Shown: in pieces, positions 21,282-30,576 of the stretch
Layout: each line of letters opens with the position of its first letter
How positions within the stretch are numbered: the stretch's first letter is position 1
Assembly: GCA_011317545.1 (NCBI GenBank)
Contig: WUJK01000010.1
Coordinates: forward strand, 1-64,000
Direction: 5' to 3'
DNA from: Coniella vitis
Taxonomy: Eukaryota > Ascomycota > Sordariomycetes > Diaporthales > Schizoparmaceae
Length of the DNA: 64,000 nucleotides
Translations under genes and position numbers: made by a program
Notes under the pieces: model-generated
Databases searched by the model: none
Told to the model about the DNA's origin: nothing
Seen by the model: only the letters and a program-made list of their open reading frames with translations

Positions 21282-23114
21282 ATGCCATCCGTCCGCAACC
21301 CCATCCTCCCCGGCTTTCACCCAGACCCATCCATCCTCCGCGTCAACAACACCTACTACCTCGCCACCTCCACCTTTGAATGGTTCCCAGGCGTCCGCAT
21401 CCACACCTCGACCGACCTCTCCACCTGGACCCCGATCCACCCTCCACCACTCACGCGAGCCTCGCAGCTCGACATGCGCGGGAACCCCGACAGCTGCGGC
21501 ATCTGGGCGCCCTGCCTGTCGCACGACGCCGCGACGCACACCTTCTACCTCGTCTACACCAACGTGCGCCGCAAGGACGGCAGCTTCAAGGACGCGCACA
21601 ACTACCTCGCGACGGCCGCGCGCATCGAGGGCCCCTGGTCGGACCCGGTGCACGTCAACAGCAGCGGCTTCGACCCGAGCCTCTTCCACGATGCCGCGCA
21701 GGGGCGCAAGTACTTTGTCAACATGCTGTGGGACCACCGCCAGCGCGGCGCCAGCGCGTTCGCGGGCATCGCGGTGCAGGAGTGGGACCCCGTGGCGCAG
21801 CGACTGGTCGGCGAGCGGCGGACCGTGTTCCGGGGCTCGCAGCTGGGGCTGGTCGAGGGCCCGCACATGTATCAGCGCGGGGGGTGGTATTATCTTCTGA
21901 CGGCCGAGGGAGGCACGTCGTATGCGCATGCCTGCACGCTTGCGCGGGCAAGGAGTATTTGGGGCCCGTTTGATGATGATGATGATGATGATGATGCTGT
22001 TGCTGTTGGAGATCATGATGACGACGACAGCAAGAACAACAGTATCAAGGGGGAAATGGGAAGCAAAGATGCCAAGTCAGGCCTCCACCCGTACAAACAC
22101 ATCCTCACAAGCAAAGACGCACCGCAGGCCGCGCTCCAAAAGGCTGGCCACGGCAGCATCGTCGACACCCCCGACGGCTCGCGGACGTACCTCGTGCACT
22201 TGTGCGGACGCCCTGTGCCCTCGCGAGACGGGCAACAGCAGCGGCGGTGTGTGCTAGGCCGGGAAACGAGCCTCCAGGAATGCTATTGGGCCGAGGACGG
22301 GTGGTTGTATGTCAAGAATGGGCCGGTGCCGAGTGTGTGGGTTGATGTTCCTGGGCCACCAGGTGAGCAAGAGGCAAAAGAGGCAAAAGAGGATGATGCA
22401 TACTGGAAGGAAAAGAGGTATGAGTTTGACGAGAAGGAGGCGTTGGATCCTGATTTGCAGTGGCTGCGAACGCCCGAACCAGAGCGCATCTTTCGCATTG
22501 GCGGCGGTGCAAGTCTTGGTGGTCAGGACAGCACCAAAAGCCAGCTCATCCTCTACGGCAGAGAAAGTATCGGCTCCTGGTTCGAGCAGGCCCTCGTCGC
22601 CCGCCGGCAGACGCACTTCTCCTACGACGCCGAAACAATTGTGGATTTCCAGCCCGAGGACGAGCGGCAGTTTGCAGGGTTGACGGCGTACTATTGCCGG
22701 TACAATTTCTACTATCTCATCGTTTCAAGCAACGCAGAAGGGACAAGGCGGGAACTGTCGCTCATGATTGCGAATGCCTCGTCGCCAGACGGATGCTTGG
22801 AAGAAGAGCCACTGCGGGAAGCTGTGGAAATCCCGCGGCAGGGCAAAGTGCGTCTTGGGCTCAGCATACGCGGGGGGCAGACTCTGCAGTTTCGGTACGC
22901 CATGGAGAACGAGACGGAGCTGCAAGACATTGGGCCGGTGCTGGATGCGAGCATTCTCTCGGATGAGTGTGGGGGACACCAGGCGCACGGGAGCTTTACA
23001 GGGGCGTTTGTAGGAGTAGCATGCTCCGATCTCAATGGCACGGGGAAAGAAGCGCGCTTCGATTATCTGCTTTACAGGCCAGTTGAGCACGAGTCTGACA
23101 GGTACGACGGGTGA
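21282..23114 (+). CDS. GH43 family beta-xylosidase / alpha-L-arabinofuranosidase
   Basis: Intronless 610-aa protein. The start at 21282 gives MPSVRNPILPGFHPDPSI, which is the usual N-terminus of intracellular GH43 xylosidases; an in-frame ATG further upstream would add low-complexity residues and is less likely. The five-bladed propeller shows the general base in GFHPDPS (Asp15), the pKa-modulating Asp in SGFDPSLF (Asp131) and the acid in LVEGPH (Glu192). The C-terminal ~200 residues match the concanavalin-like beta-sandwich usually appended in this subfamily. There is no signal peptide, so the enzyme probably works on imported xylo-oligosaccharides. An acidic insertion after residue 230 (eight consecutive Asp, then more Asp/His) interrupts the propeller domain. 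It comes from a gat-repeat in the DNA. The gene ends 63 bp from the convergent DUF218 gene. Confidence 0.88.
   Translation: MPSVRNPILPGFHPDPSILRVNNTYYLATSTFEWFPGVRIHTSTDLSTWTPIHPPPLTRASQLDMRGNPDSCGIWAPCLSHDAATHTFYLVYTNVRRKDGSFKDAHNYLATAARIEGPWSDPVHVNSSGFDPSLFHDAAQGRKYFVNMLWDHRQRGASAFAGIAVQEWDPVAQRLVGERRTVFRGSQLGLVEGPHMYQRGGWYYLLTAEGGTSYAHACTLARARSIWGPFDDDDDDDDAVAVGDHDDDDSKNNSIKGEMGSKDAKSGLHPYKHILTSKDAPQAALQKAGHGSIVDTPDGSRTYLVHLCGRPVPSRDGQQQRRCVLGRETSLQECYWAEDGWLYVKNGPVPSVWVDVPGPPGEQEAKEAKEDDAYWKEKRYEFDEKEALDPDLQWLRTPEPERIFRIGGGASLGGQDSTKSQLILYGRESIGSWFEQALVARRQTHFSYDAETIVDFQPEDERQFAGLTAYYCRYNFYYLIVSSNAEGTRRELSLMIANASSPDGCLEEEPLREAVEIPRQGKVRLGLSIRGGQTLQFRYAMENETELQDIGPVLDASILSDECGGHQAHGSFTGAFVGVACSDLNGTGKEARFDYLLYRPVEHESDRYDG
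21972..21995. repeat. In-frame (GAT)8 microsatellite coding for poly-Asp
   Basis: Eight gat codons in the GH43 gene give a run of aspartates at about residues 231-238. The tract is in frame, so length changes by whole units would not break the protein. Confidence 0.9.
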
Positions 23115-23177
23115 GGAAACACTGAGAGCAAGCGGAGAGATCCCAATACTACCTCGTTACTCTTGTCACAGCCCTTC

Positions 23178-23879
23178 TCAAGGCAGATGCTTGTTATATC
23201 CAGCTGCTATCAACCGTTGGCCTGCCTCCCACACGCTGTCTGGAATGGCCTGCTCCACCTGGTAGCCCTTGGCTGGGTACTCGCGGATCCTGACGAGGTC
23301 TCCCACCATGATGTGCACCACCAGGTCCACAGGGTTGTCGCTGTCTGGATACTCGGCAAAGTCCAGCTGGGGCGACGTGACGGTGAACTGGGAGCTGCTG
23401 TCTGGCCACTGCTTGACAAAAGTAGCATACGTTCTCCGCTCCATGTACGGCTTTTGCACGAGGATGAAAGAGCGGATGCCGCCTGGACCAGGGGGCGCAT
23501 CGCTCGGCGCCGCGAGCAGGCCCTTCTCCTTGAGCAGGCTGTATGTGAAGCGCACATTCTCACCCGTGTTGGTCGAGTTTGGCTCGACAATGATCCTGTC
23601 TGCGGGCACGCCCATGGCCATGGCGGTGCGCGCAAAGACGACAGCTTCGGGATGGTCGCGAAATGCCGGGTGGCGGGCCGTCAGCTTGCCCGAGCCGCCC
23701 GAGAAGATGAGCCAGGGAGCGAGACCATCGAGGAAGAGCTGGGCAGCGCGTTGGGCGACGCGCAAATCGAGGCTGCACAGGCAAAAGATGGCGGCAGCGG
23801 GGGACGGGCCGGGGAGGGCCTCGCGCATGCGGTGGTACGTGTAGACGATCCGAGCGTCGGCTAGAACTGCCGCGTCCAT
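23178..23879 (-). CDS. DUF218 / YdcF-like protein
   Basis: Intronless 233-aa protein from the ATG at 23879. The family hallmarks are visible: an N-terminal strand-helix with LFLDGLAPWLIFSGGSGK (the SGG loop, about residues 50-63), a middle STNTGENVRFT segment equivalent to the conserved ENTxxN region (about 103-113), and a following basic segment VQKPYMERRT. The family adopts a Rossmann-like fold; bacterial YdcF binds S-adenosyl-methionine and SanA-type members affect the cell envelope. The fungal role is not established and I do not assign one. No signal peptide. The stop lies 63 bp from that of the GH43 gene, so the two messages may overlap at their 3' ends. Confidence 0.8.
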   Translation of the reverse strand: MDAAVLADARIVYTYHRMREALPGPSPAAAIFCLCSLDLRVAQRAAQLFLDGLAPWLIFSGGSGKLTARHPAFRDHPEAVVFARTAMAMGVPADRIIVEPNSTNTGENVRFTYSLLKEKGLLAAPSDAPPGPGGIRSFILVQKPYMERRTYATFVKQWPDSSSQFTVTSPQLDFAEYPDSDNPVDLVVHIMVGDLVRIREYPAKGYQVEQAIPDSVWEAGQRLIAAGYNKHLP

Positions 23880-24786
23880 TTGGTGTTTATGGGTTCTGGC
23901 GATTCTGTGTCTCTGCTTGCCGTTGGGACGGTTTGGGGTGGCGGATGTGAGTCATTGTGACGACAAGAAAACCAAATCACACCGGCGGCAGGCTGGATCG
24001 GCAGCGTGGTTGTGGTGGCTGCATGTCTGCGTCGCGTTGTCTCAGCAGCAGGCAGCAACGATGTTGTTCTTGCCTTTGCCATGCGCCGAGGTTGGTACAA
24101 GATACATCGCACACAGTAAGTGCTACATAGTATGTGTACAAGGTACTATGTAAGCAAACGCCCGAGCTTGCTAGTGACAAAGTCAGGAGGCAGGGCCCTG
24201 CCTGCATCGCCAGCAGCAGCCGGCATTGCGCCTCCCTGCAGCAGGAGACAATCCACTTTTGGGGGGCGGGTGCAAGCCCCGGCAAACGGTGCCAGCACAG
24301 CCCAAATGCACCAATGCCCCTGCCTTCCCCCGCCAAGCTCGCATCCAAGATACTGTGTAGCGACAGCCATCTCTGTGGTTTGATCGTGGACCCCACCCTG
24401 CCACCCAAGCAACGGCGGCCGAGACATAAAGAGTACACGCCACCTGCACCGCAACAAAGAAGACGTGCAAGGAGGCACGGTCACGCTTCCATCCATCCAT
24501 CCATCCACTCCATCTGCTTACCTGGCTTGTCTAGTCAAGCAACGGTGAGTTTCCTGCCCGTCTGCCTACCTCTGCCTGTGCCTTGCATCTTGTGCAGCCT
24601 TGCCAAACAACCGCAGCAGCAACAGGGATCCCATCATCCATCGCACGCATTCTCTTTTCTCGCCTGCCACGGGCAACCGAAGCGGCTCAGGTCTTCCATC
24701 AACACTTTCTTCTGACTCCTCTTTCGCAGCATCTGCATTGACGGACCACAGCTACTTGGGTCCTTATTCCTTGATCTGCATCTACA
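23880..24786. other. Intergenic, promoter and leader of Argonaute gene
   Basis: Nine hundred bases between two divergent genes with no supported coding sequence. A gtgagt at 24545 and several downstream AGs make a 5' UTR intron in the Argonaute leader possible, but this is weak. A (catc)n run lies near 24488-24505. Confidence 0.4.
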
Positions 24787-27700
24787 ATGGCCGACCGCGG
24801 ACGAGGCGGACGCGGTGGTGGACGAGGAGGCCGCGGCGGCGGTGGTGGTGGTCAAGGTCGTGGTCGTGGTGCTCCTCAGGGCCCGCCCCAAGGCCAAGGA
24901 GGCGCCTTTAGAGGAGGCGCCTTTAGAGGGGGCGGCTTTGGTGGCGCCGGTGGTGGAGCTGGTTTCAGAGGAGGAGGCCCTCCAGGCCGTGGCGGAAGAG
25001 AACCACCTCGAGTCTACGCGTCAGTCGAATCCCACGGGCCTGTACACAATTGTACGGCTTTGGCCAACTCCCATGCTAACCTTCTCTCAAGCCCCTCTCC
25101 TGATGGCTCGCCGCCCCTGCCCGACGCCAAGGTGACCCAAGTCGAAGATGCCCGTCAAAAGGCACGCAAGACGTCCGACTTGAGTGCTGCCATGGGCAAG
25201 CTGCAACTTGCCTCGCCTGGTGGCTTCATGCCTCCTCGTCCTGGCTATGGTACTGGCGGCAAGAACATCACTGTCTACGCCAACTACACGCAGCTCACGC
25301 CCAGCTCGGATCTGACCTTGTACGCCTACGACATCTCGGAGGTCAAGGACGACGTCGCTGGCAGAAAGCGCACCCAACTCATGCGTCTCCTCGTCAATGA
25401 GTCCCCTGAGCTCGAGGGCTATCGCTCCCACATTGTGACTGACTTCAAGTCCACGCTCATCTCGCGCAAGAAGCTGGACCTGCCCACGGGTGCCGTTGAC
25501 ATTGTTTACAAAGCCGAAGGTGAAGACGAGCCATTGGACCGCGCCAAAAAGTACACCATCAAGATCAAGTATACAAAGACGCTCCGTGTGAGCGACCTCA
25601 TGACGTACCTCACCTCGACCAACCCAGCGGCTGGTCAGCAGTACGACAATAAGCTCGAAATGATCCAGGCGCTCAACATCTTGTTCAACCACTATGTCAA
25701 GTCGTCGCCCGACAAGCTCGCTACCATAGGCGCAAGCAAGACGTTCTCGCTCGACACTACCGACTTGGAAAACAGATGCAACCTGGGCCAAGGCCTGCAC
25801 GCCATTCGGGGATTCTTTACCAGCGTCCGCGCCGCAACGAATCGCATCCTCGTCAACGTCAATGTCAGCCACGGCGCTTTTTATCAAGAGGGCGAACTCC
25901 AGAGCCTCATGGAGGCATACCGTGGCGCAAATGCGCACCATGACAGAAACACACAGGGCGCCGGTCAATACAATGACTACATTCTACGTCGCTTGAACAT
26001 GTTTCTCAAAAAGGTGCGCGTCCGCACCATTCACTTGCCCGTCAAGACGAACAAGAAGGGCGAAATCGTGGCCCGCATGAAGTCCATCTTCGCCTTGGCA
26101 AGCCCCAAGGACGGCTTCGAGATGAAGAGGCGCCCTAGAGTCCAGAAGCTCGGTGCCGGTCCTACTGCCGTCGAATTTTGGGTCGAGGACACGCCTTTCC
26201 AGGGTGCGCCAGGACCCGGCGCTGCTGCATCCGCGCAAGCTCCCGCCTCTGCAAAGAAGGGCAAAGGCAAGGGTAAGCCCCCTGCCTCGAACCCTCAGCA
26301 TGCCGGAGCGGAGGCAGGCCGGTATGTGACCGTGTTTGACTACTTTCGAAGCAAGTATCCTCACATCAGATTGAACCCCAACCTTCCTGTCGTCAACGTC
26401 GGTACCAACGGTAGGCCTTCGTACCTGCCGGCCGAGGCTTGCATTGTGCTTCCGGGCCAAAATGCCATGACCAAGCTCGATGGCCGCCAGACCCAACAAA
26501 TGATTCATTTCGCCGTTCGTGGACCCTGGAAGAATGCTGAGTCGATTGTCAAGCCCGGTTTCGAGACGGCGGGCTTGTCGGCCAACAAGAACCATTTACT
26601 CGTGAGTTTGATGTTGTGTCCCCAGTACTTTTTGAAGACGTGGAGAGTGAAAGTGCTAATGCAGTTTTTGTGGTCAGGCTCAATTCGGCATTCAGGTTGG
26701 AAACAGCCTCATTACTGTGCCGGCGCGGCTCTTGCCTGAGCCCACCGTTTTGTACAGGAAGTTTGAGCCCAACTCGCAGCCTAATAGCAAGGCAATACAG
26801 GTCATGAACGGCTCTTGGAACATGGACAAGATCAAATTCAACCAGCCAGGACGTCTGCAGACTTGGTCATGGATGGCTATCTCGATCAGCGCTTCGGCAA
26901 GACAAGAGGTGACTGACACTATTGTCAAGTTTCGCGCTGCCTTGGTCAAAAACGGCGTCAATGCAGCTGTAGAGATTCCAGGAAAGCACATTGAAGTTCC
27001 CCAAGTCAAGGACCAGATCGAACAATTCGACAAACTTGTCGCAGGTAATCAAAAACTTCTCTTGATCATTCTGCCTGGAAGGGACAAGAGCGACAATACC
27101 TTGCTTTACAGCCAAATCAAAAAGTGGGGCGATACCAGATTCGGTGTCCACACCGTTTGCGTGATTGGCCACAAGTTCATGGGCACCAAGGGCCAGGACC
27201 AATACTTTGCCAATGTCGCCCTGAAATTCAACCTCAAGCTCGGTGGCAACAACCAAGGCATTGATCCTGCGCGACTGTCCTTCATCAACCAAGACAAGAC
27301 AATGCTGGTGGGCATCGACGTCACGCACCCGTCTCCTGGCTCGCATAAGGACGCGCCTTCGGTCGCTGGCATGGTCGCCTCGACCGATAGACACCTCGGA
27401 CAGTGGCCAGGCACACTCAGGCAGCAAAAGGGTAAACAGGAAAAAGTTGACGACCTCAAGGACATGCTCAAGCATCACCTCGATAACTGGAAAACCATTG
27501 GGAAGCACCAAGCATACCCTGAGAATATTCTAGTCTACCGAGACGGCGTGTCTGAGGGCCAATACCAGATTGTTGTTGACCAGGAAATTCCTCTGCTGCG
27601 CGAAGCGTGCAGGGAAAAGTACCCTCCCAATGGCCCTCCGCCACGGCTCACAGTTGTCATTGTGGGCAAGCGACACCATACGCGCTTCTATCCCACCAAG

Positions 27701-28135
27701 CAGCAAGACATGGACCGCAGCGGTAATTGCAAGGCTGGCACTGTGGTCGACCGTGGCGTCACCGAGGAAGGCATTTGGGACTTCTTCCTGCAGAGTCATG
27801 CCGTTATTCAGGGCACAGGGCGTCCTGCTCACTATGTTGTTGTGCTTGATGAAATCTTCCGCTACCAGGCGCAGCTGAAGGGCAAAGCAAACATTTCGGA
27901 GGCAGCCAATGAGCTAGAGCGCGTCACTCAGGCACTGTGCTACTCGTACAGCCGTGCGACAAAGGCCGTGAGCATCTGCACACCAGCGTATCATGCAGAT
28001 ATTTTGTGTGAACGTGCGCGAAGATATATGGCAGGTCTCTTTGAGGAAAGCAACTCGGAAGACGGATCGAGCGTGACAAAGGAGAAGGAGTGGACGATTC
28101 ACCCAAGATTGCAGAATTCCATGTTTTACATCTGA
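24787..28135 (+). CDS. Argonaute (QDE-2/AGO1-like) with intact slicer site
   Basis: Exons 24787-25019, 25092-26601 and 26678-28135 give 1066 aa. The first intron (25020-25091) is 72 nt, so the frame is open through it; I call it an intron because it has gtcagt, a gctaac branch site and ctctcaag at the right spacing. Reading through would give 1090 aa. The N-terminus (~75 residues) is an RGG/Gly-rich low-complexity tail typical of fungal Argonautes. ArgoN, linker, PAZ, Mid and PIWI regions follow in normal order. The slicer residues are all present: Asp in VGIDVTHPSPG (27317), Glu in KQEKVDDL (27440), Asp in YRDGVSEGQ (27542) and His in PAYHAD (27992). The protein should bind small RNAs and cut matching transcripts in the cytoplasm (quelling or meiotic silencing branch not distinguishable). 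A basic linker (AKKGKGKGK) lies between the PAZ and Mid regions. Confidence 0.95.
25020..25091 (+). other. Predicted in-frame 72-nt intron in Argonaute
   Basis: The donor gtcagt, branch-like gctaac at 25075-25080 and acceptor ctcaag at 25086-25091 are spaced as in other short fungal introns. The length is a multiple of three with no stop codon, so both spliced and retained forms are translatable. Confidence 0.7.
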
Positions 28136-30576
28136 TGGCATGGGGTGTGATTCTGCGCAGCGCAAGTTTAAGCACATTGTGTTAAAAAGGCGTACACATT
28201 TTACAGTGCAGCGAGATTGGTACAAGTTGGAGGTGCAGCGGACCCAACGCTTCATGTGGACTACACATTACTATGTACAACTGCTGTTTTTTTTTTTTAT
28301 GTTTCGGGAGCAGGATGGACGCTCTCTTTTGGTCGTGGCCCTCATGTCACCCTCGTTTAGATTAGGTTTACGAAAGTGTTGTTAGCGGTGAACCGAGCAC
28401 TGAAAAAGTCTGCTTTGAACAAAGTATGGCTCCAAGTCATACCGGAATTACATTGCACTTCTTCTGAGCTGCGGCTGAGCGTGTCTCTCTCTGTCTGTTG
28501 AAAAAGATTCTGCAGCGCTGCCTGCAAGTAGGTAACGATATTTGTTTGTTGAACCGTTCCAGGTATACTATAGTATTCGCGTCATGAACAATAGGCATGT
28601 GAAAAGTATGGGTACTGTAAGGTAAACAACTCAATTATTGCTGAAGGAATTTGCAAGCAATCTTGAATTCAGCACAATCTGAATCCTACTAAACGATGCT
28701 AATCTCCTTCCCATCAACCTATCTATACCTGTATGCCGAAAAGAGCACCAGTTTATGGTCTGTAACGTGGGTTGGGAAAAGAGGTTGCAAAGGGGACGGG
28801 GGCCGGGCCGGGGGGCCATGTTTGTCCAAATACCAAGTAAACTGATTTTCATGTCTGTTTCACTGTCATTACGTATTTACAAGGTATATCAACATCAAAG
28901 CGCGTTTTGTCTTTGAGAAGTTGTTGATAGATGGCGATGAATGGAGTGAGTGGTTGGTGGCATAAGGGAAAAAGGAGTGGTGGGAAGAAGCTCGGTGGGG
29001 GAAAGAACAACAACCCCCCCCCCACGGCAAAAGGGAGAGAGAAAAAGAAAGCAAGAGAGAAGAAAAGGGTCCTATGTAGGCGATGACTCGGATTGAAAAT
29101 GTTGAGGGAAAAAGTACGTATGCATATACTTTTTTTGTTGACTGAGTACGTAGCTGATGATCTGCCACCCCGAGGCCAGGGTAGATAGACGGATTGGTAC
29201 GTGTCAGAGGTATGCTCGGACAAAGAGAGGGAAAAAGAAAAAAAATTTGACAAGGAGGAGGGGAGAAGAAGAAAGGAGACGAAGAAACGGGAGAAAAGAA
29301 AATTAAAGTGTGTTATGGCGAAGCGAAGCAGATTCAGCAAAAAAAAAAAACAAAAAAAAAAAAACAAACAAACAGGTAAAGCAGAACAGAATAGAATAGA
29401 ATAAAACAGAAAAACACGTCATGGTGTGTACGCGTACGTGCTTGCTAATTACGGAGCGTAGTCAAGTGCCCCAGCTTCACACGGGACGCGCATTCAGGAA
29501 AAGAAAGTCGCACAGTGTCATGACCCGAAAAGGAGAAGAAAGCAACCAAAGTGCGCGACAGAAACAGCCCTCCCTGCCCTCGACCGGGGGGGAAGGGGGT
29601 GGTCCAAAGAAAAAGAAAAACCCACAGTCATGTTGCAAGCGAAAGGCACCCCAACTTACTTGAGAGGAAAGGAATGGATACCAGGCGTTACAGAGTAGAG
29701 TTGAACAAGCGGAAGAAAACGGACCCTTCCAGATCAATTTCTTGATTCCTCTTTTTTTCTAAAAAAAAAAAAAAAAGAAAAAAAAAGAAAATGGGCTCTT
29801 TACAATCACTGTTGAAGCATGCTGTGAACGGTGGTGAGTGGTGACTATACTATGTGGACAATGACATTCCATAGACACATCTTGAGAGTTGTAGTAAATG
29901 TGGTGATGCATTTCCCTTGCTAAGTTGTCACCAGCCTGGCAGACATGAAGGAACCACGAACGAAGCAGATAGACAAAAGTAACAAGACTGACATAACTGA
30001 CTGTACATAATATCCGACGTATTCGATCCATCAAAAGGAATACATGTTAAAAAGCTCGCCATTCTGCTCGTATTTCTCTTTGCGGTTTTGTCGTGATGAT
30101 CATGGCCGCATATTATAGAAAAAGGAAAAGGAGAATTGATGAATATGAACATAAGATGTTCCAAAGAAAGCCATACTGACAAGATACAGCAACCTGAGAG
30201 AGAAAAGACAAGATTTGGAAATAACAACATGCTCTCCCAGTGATCAAGGCACCCATAGCTGATCAAAATGAGCCGAGAACCCTTTTTGGGGCTGCGAAAA
30301 ATATGGCTGTCTGATTGGAGAGGAAAGAGCTGTACCTTCGATTGTGCTTCACGGCTAGATAGTTGGATGGATTGAAGGACCAACAGGCGTGCCGCACCGA
30401 TTGCTCCAGTTGCTCCTGGTGACCGTTTCCTCGACAACAATCAAAGACTGTAGGTTTTGTTCAGTACCAATTGTACAGGCACAGAGACGAAGCGTCATTG
30501 GACAGGCCGACTTACTCTCACTGACCAAGAATAGATCCCAAAGTGCCCGCCAGTCATGCCACTTTCGTGATCCGCG
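28136..30576. other. Long intergenic region with homopolymer tracts
   Basis: A 2.4-kb stretch without a supported gene. It contains poly-T at 28286-28298, poly-C at 29014-29023, strongly purine-biased sequence from 29030 to 29400 and poly-A runs near 29338-29363 and 29760-29790. Open frames here are low-complexity translations of these tracts. No tRNA or repeat family was recognised. Confidence 0.5.

Noticed and set aside
28849..29367. 172-codon minus-strand frame rich in Phe and Leu
   Set aside because: It is a translation of purine-rich low-complexity DNA and poly-A runs; the hydrophobic look is an artefact.
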